64,000 nt of DNA from NCBI GenBank assembly GCA_037179385.1, contig CM074181.1, positions 48,628,394-48,692,393 on the forward strand, given 5' to 3'. The DNA comes from Holothuria scabra (taxonomy: Eukaryota > Echinodermata > Holothuroidea > Aspidochirotida > Holothuriidae). Position 1 is the first letter of the stretch; every line of letters begins with the position of its first letter. The notes under the pieces are model-generated. The model made no database searches. It was not told where the DNA came from and saw only the letters and a list, made by a program, of their open reading frames with translations. Positions 46,739 to 58,538 of the stretch are shown here, piece after piece. The translations under genes and the position numbers were made by a program.

Positions 46739-47149
46739 GTGAGACTTTTAATTCTGATAGTGACAAGTTAGTGCTTGATATTGCTCTGGTCAATTCAGTG
46801 GTAGCTTTTGTTACAATAGTCTTTACAACCAGGGCTGAAATTTAGCACAAGTCCTATTGTCCTTGAGGAGTAAAAATTGCTTCGGAAAAACTCTTGCTCT
46901 CTTTGGGTTTGTAGATTCTATTTGTAATTGACTAGCTCTCTACCTCTGCAAGGAAAAATGTTGTAAACATCCTCGTAAAAGTGGTATAGGAGCAACGGTA
47001 GGGAATATATGGACTGCCATTCATCATTGAAACATAGAAATGAAAAAATACAGAAAAAAAGTTTATTTTTGTTTTCTATGGTGGAGACATAGATGTAGGT
47101 TAATGGTGGTTGAGCTTTTCGTTCTGCTTCACCCCACTTTCTCAGTTAA
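46739..47149. other. intron sequence, nothing recognised
   Basis: No SEFIR-like frame. The receptor frame stays open to 46845 if the intron is retained. Confidence 0.5.
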
Positions 47150-47395
47150 ATGGAGTTGGATGGAGTTTTATGGCCCAGTTTCCAACCTATTGGTTCAAGT
47201 CGAGCCAATCACTGACTTTTTTCCAGTTGTGGCTCACTGGCTTGTTTTCCCTACTCCATTTCTTATGCGGAGCATCACGCAAAATGGCTGAAGGTTCCAT
47301 TTTTAGGGTTCTTTGGTATGACTTGACCTGGGAAAGGGAACCTGGGCCTTCTGTGTGAGAGGCAGATGCTCTTACCTACGGTTTAGACCAAATGC
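47150..47395 (-). mobile_element. SINE family S, near full length, inverted
   Basis: AGTTGGATGGAGTTTTATGG at the 3' side to GAGGCAGATGCTCTTACC and GTTTAGACC at the tRNA-like head. A partial second copy follows at 47525-47605. Confidence 0.7.
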
Positions 47396-47524
47396 AGTAC
47401 TCCACTTCCTCATAGTTCAAACTCACTCAACACTTAGTAGTATCTAGCCCCTTCAGTCACAACCAAGTTAATTGCCTCAGGCATACCCTGGTGAGCATAT
47501 TAGGCCCTGATGTGTTGTCACTTA

Positions 47525-47605
47525 GATGGAGTTTATGGCCCAGTTTCTAACCAATTGGATCAAGTTGAGCCGGCCACAGCCTTTTTTGTGGCTTACTGGC
47601 TTGTA
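47525..47605 (-). mobile_element. SINE family S, 3' fragment, inverted
   Basis: GATGGAGTTTATGGCCCAGT, CAAGTTGAGCCGGCCACAGC and TGTGGCTTACTGGCTTG. Confidence 0.65.
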
Positions 47606-47609
47606 ATTT

Positions 47610-47765
47610 GTCATCCGAATCCTTTCAGTGCATGCTGTGTTATATGAACTTTTCCGCCTTCTTTTAATTTTATGTCTGTCAAAGAGCTGTGCCAGTTGAG
47701 AATTTTGGTAGGCTCTGATTAAAATGATAGTTGGGGGGTGACAAATGACTGCGGTAATCAGACTT
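47610..47765 (+). mobile_element. MITE family B, right-half fragment
   Basis: TGTCAAAGAGCTGTGCCAGT and GGGGTGACAAATGACTGC follow the family B right half. Confidence 0.5.
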
Positions 47766-47768
47766 CAT

Positions 47769-47870
47769 CAGGGTTCGCACAGGTCCTGGAAAGTCAAGAA
47801 AAACTGAAATATGAATTTTCAAGCCTGAAAAGTGGGGGAAAATGAGGAATGTTTCAGGTTAGTTCAGGAA
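47769..47870 (+). mobile_element. possible hAT end fragment
   Basis: TCAGGGTTCGCACAGGTCCT followed by GGAAAGTCAAGAAAAACTG is a sequence type I associate with hAT ends in many animals. The opposite end is not seen. Confidence 0.4.
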
Positions 47871-47929
47871 AGGAACTTGCTGTTTTGATTTTCCCAAATT
47901 TCATACATTATTTTGTGAAAAAAGGTGGA

Positions 47930-48510
47930 AATATGGCTACTCAGTGCTTTCAAAGCAGCTCATGGAGTTTGTTCATGAAATTCAACACTTTTTTCAAAAG
48001 CTGTTAAGTTTTCTTCACAGAGCCATGACAAATGTTCAAACTTACACAATCCACATATCCTTCATAAAAATAACTCTTTAATGAGTGAGTTCTTAACTGC
48101 TCATTTCTTTTTTCAAAAATGCATGACCAGACATTTTTTAAAATTATGCACAAAACTGTTACAAGTCAGGACACCACAGAATTCAACATTTTAACTTCTT
48201 CTCTAATTATTGGATATGACACCTGACTAATCATTGCCAATTTTAGTAATTTCCATTTGGTGGTACCCTTCAGGGTTGTTTGATTTAAATCACCTTGATT
48301 AAAATCATGATTAAAGTCATGATTTTAATTGGAAAAAAATCATGATTTAATAAAAAAAATCTGATTCAAATAGATTTATTTGATTTAAATCACTGATTTA
48401 AATCATGATTTTTTTAGAAAAATAAAAAAAACCAACAACCCTGGTACCCTTAAACACTCTCATTAAGTTATCGATACAAACTAAATGAGCCCCTTTAAAA
48501 TGATATGCAA
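47930..48510 (+). mobile_element. family F element, second copy, with nested hAT MITE
   Basis: CATGAAATTCAACAC, AAAAGCTGTTAAGTTTTCTT, CATGACCAGACATTTTT and GTCAGGACACCACAGAATTC follow the intact copy at 31736-32488. Interrupted at 48271-48443. Confidence 0.65.
48271..48443. mobile_element. 173-bp hAT-type MITE with 8-bp target duplication
   Basis: CAGGGTTGTTTGATTTAAATC at the left end; AACCAACAACCCTG at the right end. The duplication GTACCCTT lies at 48263-48270 and 48444-48451. The interior consists of GATTTAAATCA and AATCATGATT palindromes. Confidence 0.9.
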
Positions 48511-48757
48511 ATATCAGTCAAGATCCCTAAAAGTCATGTGAAAGCAATAGAGTTTCATAATTTTCAATTGGTGTGATCGTTGCTTTTTAATAAAAAGACA
48601 CTTTACTTAGTGTCTGTACAGAACTGCACTATGCAGCAGTTGTGCCCAGAAGCAACAAATGGCTAGTTTTCATTGCACAAGAGGAAAAAAATGAGTAAAA
48701 TCTCATCTAATTACATGCATACTATAATCTTCCTTAACAATTTATTTTCTTGAACAG

Positions 48758-49344
48758 CTATTGATGATGTAACAGTTGCTGGATGGGATTTTGAGCCTAG
48801 GACACTTTGTAGAGAACCCATTCAAGGCCATGAAGTTCTGGATACTAGTGTCTGTGGAGATTTATCTACAGGAGACTTAACTGATTGTATGTCCATGGGT
48901 GCAATATCAGAAAGTGTCGCTGGAAATCATTTCAGCCAATACGCGTATGTCCAATTAAGGAAGACTTCTCCTGATGCCAACCGTCAAGAATTGGCACACA
49001 CAGACAGAAGACTGCTAGATTATCACTACCTACAAAGTGTGGAGCAAGAATTAATACATACTGATGAAGGGTACTCTGAGAATGGTGCACCAATTAACTG
49101 GGATGATTGGCATGTGAAGAGGCACCCCGCTGACAGACAGGACAGTGGTATCTCAATTGCACATCATCTGAATGAAAATCTTGATGATATCACAACCATT
49201 AGCGATGGAAGCAGTCTACATGATAGAGGGCAGTATTTCAATAGAGGACATCTTTCATTAGAACATGTTAATGGAGTTAAGTACCATGCAATACCACAGT
49301 CACCTTTGTCCGAATTGGTAACAGAAAAAGTAACAACAGTTTAG
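48758..49344 (+). CDS. IL17R-like: IL-17 receptor-like gene, last exon (SEFIR-less cytoplasmic tail)
   Basis: 587-nt terminal exon after GAACAG, phase 1 in, ending with TAG at 49342-49344. It encodes the whole remaining cytoplasmic tail, about 195 residues, acidic and hydrophilic, without the aromatic-rich alpha/beta pattern of a SEFIR domain. Visible motifs: LDYHYL (49015-49032) and VKYHAI (49276-49293) fit the ITIM consensus [SIVL]xYxx[ILV]; YVQL (48946-48957) is a looser YxxL; QYFNR (Tyr at 49234) is a YxN Grb2-SH2-type site. No known domain is recognised. The 2.0-kb intron before it and the 3 kb after it show no SEFIR-like exon either. What the tail binds is inference from motifs only. 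Confidence 0.85.
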
Positions 49345-50125
49345 AGAAGTTGTCCAACAAGGATGATGACAGATTTTTGTTCCATTGTAGGACCTTTTCC
49401 AGGGTCATTTCTGAGGAAGACAGTGGCAGAAAGATCGTCCATTGACTCAGATATTAGATTTTCTGCCAGTCTGTGGATGATACGGAGTTTTTCAGTTGAT
49501 GCTATATCTGAAGTTGTGCTCTTTTACAAAATCGTGGAGGAGAGAGTGTTCATCTGCAAGAGATGGAGAGAGTGTTCAATGCTTGGTTTTAATGAACAAA
49601 GACCTATTGTAAAATGAGAAAGGTTGTGAGTCAGATATTCCAGAATCCCTGCTTCCATGACGTGTCTCAAATGTACTTAACCAAGTAATTATTGTGCTAT
49701 TATTAATTTGTCAGATAAAGTACATATTTCACTTCTGTTTTTGCAGTATGCACTTTGTACAGGACCTATCTTACAGTTTGTTGTGTGCACTGTAATCTAG
49801 GGTCAGCCAGACACTCATATAGTTGAATGTAGGTGGTACTGTTGGTTTTTTCGTGGTAATCTACAAATTGGGTTTTCAACCCAAGTTTTGTAGCACAGGA
49901 TCTTTGTGGTCTCTCCTAAGATCCACCCTTGGGTCCCTGTTAGGTCTAGTTAAAGCAGAGTTGCCCAACCTATGGTCTGACTATGGTCCGGCTCACCCCA
50001 AGGTTGCGTCGGGCTTGTGAGAAATGATCCAGAGTGCAATTTTTCATTGAGCCGATTAACTGATGACAACTTAAGGCTATGCCGTTTGGTATGGCTAGGG
50101 ATCAACCATTCCAATATTTAATAAA
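49345..50125 (+). other. probable 3' UTR start, with open frame after the stop
   Basis: Sequence directly after the receptor TAG. The receptor frame stays open for 91 codons, 49345-49617, before a TGA, which is long for AT-rich non-coding DNA; this is treated as a finding, not a gene. The first AATAAA is at 50120-50125 (in ccaatatttaataaaactga). No GT-rich downstream element was obvious, so the true poly(A) site is uncertain. Confidence 0.4.
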
Positions 50126-50204
50126 ACTGAGTAGTCCTCATTACAATAGTATTTGTTTCTTCTCGTGACAATACACAAACTGTGATATTCTCTGCTGTGC
50201 ATGA

Positions 50205-50335
50205 GGCTCCACATTAGCAATGGCATCCGAAAAAAAAAAATTAAGTGCCCCACAACTGAATAAAGACCATGGGTGCCTAAGATTAAAACCAGAAGGTTAA
50301 AAGTTGAGCTGTAAAACTTAACCAAACCATATCAA
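50205..50335 (+). mobile_element. SINE family S, decayed copy
   Basis: GAGGCTCCACATTAGCAATG, GCCCCACAACTGAATAAAG and GAAGGTTAAAAGTTGAGCTG, ending TTAACCAAACC. Confidence 0.5.
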
Positions 50336-51074
50336 ATCCAGCATGGTAAAGAAGATGTGTAAAGAAGGGTATAATTTTTTGTTGAAAATGTAAAAATATT
50401 TTTATAGTGCAAAAATATTTTGGTATAATATGAAGGGGATGTTTTTTTTTTTTTTTGGAGGGGGGGGAGGGGGGCTAAATGAGTGAAAGTGGGAAGTATC
50501 AGGCAAGGTTTCCTATGCTACCGTGTTAATGGCATGCATGTGGTTGGTGAATTGTCTCACTAAGCTTCAATAATTTGCAAGAAAACTTCTGGATAAGTCA
50601 GATGTATTCATTCCTGGAATCCTTGATTTTAATTTTTACAAAAATCGTTTCAAATTCGTTTGAAATAATGGCTATGAGCAGCTTTTTTTGTTTTACAGAA
50701 GTATTTATTCATTTATATCATACCAAATTTGACTGTGTCATCAAGAATAATTTATCACCTTTTTACTTGATCATCCATAAATAATTTCTAAACTTGTTTC
50801 ATAGCTATATATCATAAAAGTTATAGCCTGAGCAGGGCAAGGTTTTACCCAACTAAAAGTTGTTTGTCTTGCCTGACATAACTTGAAAATATTGGGAGCA
50901 GTGAGAGTGTACTGTACACCTTAGCTGTACTATAAGCTGTCAACCTAACCCATACTAGACAAAGCGTCTCTTTATACTGCAGTTGGTAATTATCAAATAA
51001 TATATCCCTGTGGGGCGGAGGAAAGTGGGGCAAAGATTTCCTGTAAAAGGAAACTTGGCCAGCTGTAGAAACAT
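50336..51074. other. downstream sequence, low-complexity T/G tract
   Basis: T run followed by G run at 50441-50475. Frames here are short and unsupported. Confidence 0.4.
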
Positions 51075-51336
51075 TTAAAGGGCATGAGCAGTCATCCCAA
51101 ATTGAAGAAGTGTAGGAGACTGCCCAGTTTCATGATTGGCTGTTGGGAGTCATGTGACAACATTTTTTCTCTTCAAATGTGAAATTTACCAGAAGTTACT
51201 AATTGGTTTACCTTGAATATGCAATAGTTAAGTCATAAAATGTAATTAAAGATACTTTGAAGAGAAATAAGATAAAAATTGAGTTATTTAGCTTCTTCTT
51301 CAAAATAAGTTTGGGGGGACTGCTTCTTACCTTTAA
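51075..51336 (-). mobile_element. MITE family A, intact inverted copy
   Basis: TTAAAGGGCATGAGCAGTCA to GACTGCTTCTTACCTTTAA, TTAA at both ends; the best-preserved member of the family together with 4920-5188. Confidence 0.75.
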
Positions 51337-53227
51337 GTAGCCTTTGCAACTAGTTGCAAGCAGATGCGCAATGCAGTTTCATGCGACCGAACATGTTTGC
51401 TCCCATGAAAGATGAAATTGAAACAAACAAGTGACAATAATGACAAGACTTCTGGAATGAAGCCAGCGAAGTTCAGTTAATCAAAATGACCAGAACACAT
51501 TTCTGTCTCTTCAACGTAACAAATTAAGAGTATGTTAAACATTAGAAATTTGTGTGAATAGCATCATGGACCTGCGACTTGTTGTATAATGTGGACACTA
51601 TGTATGGTCTGAAAACTAGTAAGTCATCAGTCGCACCACTACAAGACGGTCTTGTTGCAATAAGTCGCGTCGCATGGTGTGGATGGGCTGTAGACAAGGT
51701 GGGTAGAAATTTGCAAAATTCCATCAAGTGTAATGTTTGGTTTTTTATTTTTCTGAGAGAATTTGAAAGGCACTTGTCATTGTTCTGCACCTGAAAGTCT
51801 TTCATCTTTTAACAAAGACACATAACCTTTTATCATGCTAAAGGAGACATGTCACACTGAGGGCACTTCAACATATTAATTTTTAATCTGCTTTTTCTGT
51901 ATCAAAAGAGTGTCTATTATTTGCTTCCTTTTCCCACGTTGTGGATTTGGTGGTGCGCGACAAGAATGTTAGTAGTTATGGGGGTGTATATAACTAAGAC
52001 TATAGAGCTTTGCTGATGCAAAATTGAAGAGTGCCCTCAATTTGATTCAGCATGATAAGGGTTAATAATTTTTTATTTCAAATTTTTGCAGTATGATATA
52101 ATTTTACGGTCAAATAAGTGTGTCCTATATATTCCGTTAGTCCTTCAATTCAGAATGAAAACTGAGTTGGATCTTCTTTTGTAATGCAATACAGAACAGA
52201 TTTTTATGTCATTGTTTACATTGTGATATGTACTAAAATATATCAATGCCAGAATATGTGAAGACAATATGTGTATTAAAGATTAATTTTGTATTGGTGC
52301 AAAAATATTATTAGAGCATTTTTGTCATCAGGTAGTCTATTTCTGAGAAACGTTTGGAATTTTGAAGGTAATTGCTAGCGTTTACAACTGACATGAGATA
52401 TATCAGATTGGCTTTATGCACTGAAGGTTGTTATGCAAGAAATGGTTTCTGAAAGAATTGTTATTAGTCTTATTTAACTGCTTTCGATCCTGTGATGAAA
52501 ATTCAGTTATTTATTTCTTGAAAAGATTGATTGATTTCTGGAATGTTTTCCTTGATTTGTCTTACTTCGCTGAGCATGAGCCCAGTTTATCCATAGTCTG
52601 CTACTTGAGTAAAGCAGTACACATAGTGTAGAAGTTGTACATTCTTGTTGTTAAGGGGAATAGGTGCAATGCATGGAAGTGCACAGCTTGCTAGTTGAAA
52701 TTTCAAACATGGCCAACTTCAATGTACAGTATATAGATATAATGCTAATTCCCACAAAGGGCAAAAAAAAAAATTAATAAAACACATAAAAGATAGAACT
52801 CACCCTAACGTCTTAACATGTGACTAAAGTTATGTCAATGGCCAACCATCCGTTCGTGTTAACAGCTCGGTGTCCCCAGTAAACCCAGTTCAACTTGGTT
52901 GGTTTATCATGGATGTTGGACAAAACCAACTGGGACTAGTTGAACCCAGTTAATTCAGGCAACCAGGTACAACTGGAATTTGTACCGAGACCAGCATGTT
53001 TATACCACCACTTCCCTATTTCCCATTCCTTCCTGTGGGTAATTGGGCATTGTAGATAATGCCCACAGTATTCCCATCCTGTCATATGAAGAGGTGAATA
53101 AACTAAAGGGAGGACCTGAACTGTATTTGAACTTGAAAGATATATAACTAACTGCACAACCTACCTGTACCCATCTAGATGACATTATACTATAAAAAAT
53201 ACTAGTAATAATGCTATTTGTGGAGTG
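51337..53227. other. no gene recognised
   Basis: AT-rich. Around 52870-52990 imperfect inverted words occur (CAGTTCAACTTGGTTGG, AACCAACTGGGACTAG). It could include distal 3' UTR, but nothing proves it. Confidence 0.35.
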
Positions 53228-53323
53228 CTTTTCAAAAACACCCAAAGCACCGTACAATGCATTCAAATGTAGAACATTTTCAAAAACACCCAAAGCACCG
53301 TACAATGCATTCAAATGTGGAAC
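53228..53323 (+). repeat. tandem duplication, two 48-bp units
   Basis: TTTTCAAAAACACCCAAAGC ... AAATGTRGAACA, 53228-53275 and 53276-53323, differing at one base. 48 is divisible by three, so an open frame runs through both, but no gene context supports it. Confidence 0.85.
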
Positions 53324-54360
53324 ATCCATGTTGGTGTAGTTCCATTCATTTCTTCAGTGTAGAATTCCTTTTGTGCAATGGAGTAGCTGACTGTACATTC
53401 ACATCCAAGGAAGGGGAAGTGTGGCACCATTGTGTTAATAATGACTTTTTGGACTTCTACTCCCATTCCCCCACCTTGACAAATTTCTGAATATTTGTCA
53501 GGGAAAGAAGTTCACACAGATGCAAGACTTGTCAGCTTCAACTGCACTGTAGCCAATCAACAACATTATAACCATCATCATGATCCAGTTTTTGTTAGTT
53601 TTAAGTCATTGTACAGATGTGGTTCAGAATTTAAGTTGTGAAAAAATTGTAAAGACGAACTCCAATAGGAGCTTTAAGTAAGAAAATTGTACTTAAACAT
53701 GTCCACTTAATATAAAATACATTATTACTGAAAAAGAAATATTTTATTTACATGAAAATTTGCCATAGTACTTGTTAGCACAAGTCTTTATAACAATAAC
53801 TTCAATATGCTTGTCAAGTACCAGTTAATTGTTTCTAATGTCTGTCACCATTTCTCACCATGACAAAATTATCATCATAGTTTAGTTTATTGAAAACTTG
53901 AAGTGATCTTATTTTGCTGAATGTAGGGAGTTCTAAGAACTTGTGCTTATTCCTTATCATGTGACCACACATTTGTGTACATTAATGATTGTAGTGTTGG
54001 TTCTGCAGCTGCAGTGAGGTCAGTTGTTAATCGGCCCGACGTTGCTATGGACCCTTCATATGCTTTGATGTTATGAGACAGCATTTTGCCAAACAAGCAC
54101 AGTATTGCATGCAAGACACAAATTGACATGTACCCTATAGTAGATTTACAGGAATATCCTTTGTCTTCTAGCAAATTAGTTGATTATATTACTTGGTGTA
54201 AGTTGCAAAGGTACATATTTGCCTCTTGTGTGTGCGGGAGGGGGAAGGGACACTTGTTCGACCTTATATACACAGTGCCTATTGTATGTGAATTTGTTAT
54301 GTCAAAATTATCTTTTTGTGATCCTTAATTGAGCACAAGAATGTAAAAAAATGTGAACAC
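53324..54360. other. no gene recognised
   Basis: Ordinary AT-rich sequence. Confidence 0.35.
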
Positions 54361-54641
54361 GAGTAGATATAGATGAATATGGACAGTCAAGTGATGGTCT
54401 GATTTTAGTCAGACATAACTGTGGTCCATCACCTTTTGGTCTTTCGATTTCGTCCCTTACATGTGTTGTGGATAGTTGTACACTAAATTTTATCTTAATT
54501 CCCTCAATTTCAGTGAATTCAGTGAATATGAAGATTTGAAATTCATTAGACAACAAATGTGGATCGTGTAAGGCTGATGGACCCCACTATTGCCTGCCCA
54601 CAGTCACAAAACACAAGCACTGAACGGATTTATCTATAGAC
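54361..54641 (-). mobile_element. MITE family G, copy 3, inverted
   Basis: GTCAAGTGATGGTCTGATTT, GTTGTGGATAGTTGTACACT, GAAGATTTGAAATTCATTAG and GAACGGATTTATCTATAGAC. More diverged than copies 1 and 2. Confidence 0.6.
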
Positions 54642-56699
54642 TCATTCATGTTTGCAATCAAAATGGCCTCTCAGTTGTGTGAAAACTGAATTGATAAAGT
54701 GCACTTTATAAATTTTGTCTCAATGAAATGTAGATTCTGATTTGTCTACATTGTGTGTGCAATCGCAAGATCCCTGGGTGCCCAGAACCTAACATGTACG
54801 CATATGTTCTTGCACATTCTCCATGTCAACCAGTGACATAATCATAAATGACTCTATTGGTACTCTTAGAGGAAGTCATACTGTCCACATATATTCCAGG
54901 ATATTCTCAGTTGATCAGTTGTTGAAATTCTATCATTTGATTTTTGACAAAGTGTATGTTATATTGCCGAGACAAGCCATGGATGGCGAAATTCATCTTA
55001 AAGAAAAATTATCATATCATGTACTCAGTAGTAGAGTGCTTAGAAAGTTGAGTTAAAAAAAAAAATTTTTAACGCTGTAACATAGAAAAACTCTTAACAG
55101 GCTCTATTTTAAGTGTAGATGAACTCCAGATGTTGTGGGGTAGAACACCAATCTCCACCCTATCCTAGCTCTGCCAATTTTTAAACCTCTAGTTTCTTCT
55201 CATGAGAACATACTCTTCACAAAATATTACTTAAGAAGAGGGTATCATTGTTTGTTGCAGCTTAGTGTGTGTTATGGTATGGTAAAATGTTTTCTTGTTT
55301 TATGGAAAATAACTCATGGAGTGAATATACATAGACAAGTACAATATTTTCAAGTTGAAGTTATTATAAATATCTGTGGATAGTAGATTTTAAACTTTTA
55401 TCAAGAATCACTGATAATTGTGGAAACCGTTTCCATAAACTTTTCCTTCCATCTGTGCCTTGTTCTTAAAGTCTTTCTTAGAGAGTAGATTTATGCAGTA
55501 TATTAGATTTAAAACCAGTTGGGTGTATCATTTGATGTTGTGTAAGTGTTGAAGAGAACATCACAGCAACTGAAACAAGATTTCACAATGGTAAATATCT
55601 AATAAAGTATTCATTAATTAGTCTGTCATATTTCCATTTTCTTGGGGAAGGGGGGCGGGGGTGGAAATACTCGTATAAATGACAAAGCCATCTCTTGTAT
55701 ATTGAACTCGGATAGTTTTACGTAAAAAGCTGTAACAACCATTTCCTCTCCAAGCTGTCTTAAACTGCATTCCAGCATAGGAAATTAATTTCATTCCTCT
55801 TTCTCTATCCTTTATTTTCCTGTATGTGTTTAAGAAGTTTTGTATTTGGGTGAATTTGTATTATCCCGTATTTCCTCCTATATACACTTGAAATCTCCAT
55901 TCACCTACAGTAAGACCTGGCAAATTTTTAGCATGGTGTGGAGGGCGCCCTTCAACAGGTGAATTCAAGAGATTCATTCATGCTCTGTATTTGCTTTCAT
56001 ATGTATCAGCAGGCTTGTTACTGCATGTAAGTTGCAAATATAATGACATTTGGGAACACCAGTGTTACATTGGCAAGTGTAGATTCTAGCTTCATGCAAT
56101 ATCTATTATAACTTTGTCATGATAGGCTATGTATAGCATCTTATGATGAATATAGTATGTTTCTAGCAGTCAAAGTGTGGCAAGGTATTAATAACCCTTG
56201 AGATTTCCATGTCATCCAGTAAGAAAAATTAAAACCTGTTCATGTATTGTGAAGTGGATCTGATAGAGAAGGAATTTTTCAAAATTTTCTCTCTAATGGT
56301 TTTGAGCAGTAAATACTATCTTGTACAAATGTGTCATACCTCACATGCCCAGTATGCCATACTATCGGCTCCTACAACACTTTCTTAAGCAATACAATTC
56401 TTGTCTATGGTCCCACATAGGCAGTTCTTTACAATGTTGAACATCTACAATCGCCGCCAAAACAAACGAAACAAAATCCCTCCATAGCAGATGTTTCATT
56501 GCCTTTTATCGATCTCACATGGCAGTCACTCTCCCCCTTTCCCCCTCTTCAATGTTAGTCGGGAACACTGACCAGTCCTGAGTATTGCAACATTGAAACG
56601 GAGGAAAGGAGTTTGTTTCATTTACTTTTGGTGGCAATTGTAGGCTATTTTGGTGCTTACATCTGATGTATGTTTTAAGTTGCTGTTAATATGGTATTT
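54642..56699. other. no gene recognised
   Basis: A polyadenylation-like AATAAA lies at about 55599 (atctaataaagtattc) with no preceding exon recognised. A short G-rich run is at about 55648. Confidence 0.35.
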
Positions 56700-56945
56700 T
56701 AGTTACCCCAATTTGGATTAGTGAAGTTAGTAGTCTATCCTGTTTCACAATTGGCTCTTGAAAGTCATGTGATCATATTTTTTTCCACTAAATTATGCAA
56801 TTTAGGAGAATATCACATTGGTTTGTCTTGAATATTCAAAGTTTAAGTCCTGAAGAATCATGAAAGATACTAAAAAGAAAAGCAAGAAGACATTTTGGGA
56901 TGCAGCTGTTGTTTCTGAATAAGTTTGGGGCAACTGCTTTAATTG
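56700..56945 (-). mobile_element. MITE family A, inverted, decayed
   Basis: CACAATTGGCTCTTGAAAGTC, GATGCAGCTGTTGTTTCTGA and AGTTTGGGGCAACTGC match the family; termini lost. Confidence 0.55.
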
Positions 56946-57157
56946 TCCATTAATGTGGTAGTTCTGACTGAAAATGTCAGTTTTAGGTTTGACCCTCATT
57001 GCCAGTAGAAATATATCAGTGCAATGATATCTTTTTCTCACTTTTTTGCAAATTAGTAATCAAATTCAGTACTGGCTTATCATTTGATACAAAAACCTAC
57101 CAAAAATGGGACAGACTTATGTAAGACATTTCACAGTACCTTATGGTTGCTGTCCGT

Positions 57158-57204
57158 CCCAGAGCCAACTCTGGGATGGAATCCCAGAGCCAACTCTGGG
57201 ATGG
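57158..57204. repeat. two-unit tandem repeat of a hairpin
   Basis: CCCAGAGCCAACTCTGGGATG occurs twice in tandem; each unit is a near-perfect hairpin (CCCAGAG / CTCTGGG with a CCAA loop). Confidence 0.8.
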
Positions 57205-58310
57205 ACAAAGAGGGTAGGTAAAATTTTTGCCCCCGGAAGATAAAAAGTCCTATTGCCTTTAATGCCTTTTAGTTTATCTGAGTACCTCATGGTGCCTGTC
57301 AATCCTGTAGCCAAATGTTGGGGGACATAAAATTTTAGCCTCTAGAAGATAAACAATTTTCATTGCCTTTAATGCACTTTAGTATATCTCATTCTCCTGA
57401 ATAATTATTTCCCTACTGGTAGGGGTTTTGTTCCTCCCTTCCCCTCCTCAGTACCCTGTCTTGTTGTCAGCCTGGTAGTTAGAATCTTTTTTCAATGAAA
57501 GAGTCAGTTTATATAGAATATTATGATAATAAACATGTTATTGTAAATTTTTACCTCAAAATTGTTCACAACAAAAGAGTGTATAAAACAAAAGGTTGTC
57601 ACTATCTGTATATCATTTGTATTGTCTATGTTTTGTGTATGTTTTAGTCCATAAACCTTGCCAGGGAAAAAAAAACAAAGGCTACAAATGTGACCAATCA
57701 AAAAGTCTTACAATCATGTGTGAAACCTTTTGTACTCGGAAATTAATAAAGACACAATGAAATACACTTGAATACATTTCTTCTCCATTTTATAGTTTTT
57801 ATGCTTGTGTGTAATTGTTCACTAGCAAAGCATTCTGGGAATGGATCACAGGTAAAGTTGTACCTCTTCCTAAGTGGCATACAAGTCCTCCAAATTTATG
57901 TCCCATACACGGTCATTTCCAATGCAGCCAATGAAATTCAGTGTGGAAATAGTGCACTCCACTGAACAGACTACTGTTACTATGCATATGCACACATGTG
58001 CAAAGTGGTTGTCGAGGGACATTTGACCTTATGACCGAGCCGGAAGCGCCAAATTTCCTATCTCGTTCATTAACTTTCATACTAATATGAAGGGGTGCAA
58101 TGATTTATACCAGTTTGGCTGTTTAGAATTGGAAGAAAGTCCTGTCAAACCTTGGCCAAGGAGGGGGGAGCAAATACACTTGGCAGGAATAATACACCTT
58201 CAAGCAGACTCTTTTCAATGCACATGTGTACTTACGCAAAGTGGTCATCAAGGTACATTTGACCAAAGCCAAAAATGCCAGGTTTTTGATCTGGTGTGTT
58301 ACCTTTCATA
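57205..58310. other. no gene recognised
   Basis: Two related blocks around 57235-57265 and 57345-57380 share TTGCCTTTAATGC and TTTAGTWTATCT, a small local duplication. AATAAA near 57744. Confidence 0.4.
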
Positions 58311-58538
58311 TTAAAGGCCCAGTTCTCTCACCCCAAACAGTACAAATTCTCCTTGCCTTCTTAATTGAGCCCCTCCCACCATCATCCAGGTACAATCTCA
58401 GTTTATTGCTTCAAGGTGAGTATGGAAAAACTCAGTTTATATAGTCAAAGAACTCTCAGTACTGTTCATGCCATGTAATATAAGCTTTGGTACTCTGCTA
58501 CCAAAATTGTAGTTTGGGGTGAGAGGTTTGGCCCTTTA
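58311..58538 (+). mobile_element. MITE family B, copy 5, clean ends
   Basis: TTAAAGGCCCAGTTCTCTCA at the left mirrors GGGGTGAGAGGTTTGGCCCTTTAA at the right. TTAA target site on both sides. Confidence 0.75.

Noticed and set aside
48946..49032. ITAM in the receptor tail (YVQL ... YHYL)
   Set aside because: The spacing between the two tyrosine motifs is about 21 residues, not the 6-12 expected for an ITAM.
49138..49155. DSGIS as a beta-TrCP phosphodegron in the tail
   Set aside because: The canonical DSGxxS needs a serine at the sixth position; here it is isoleucine.
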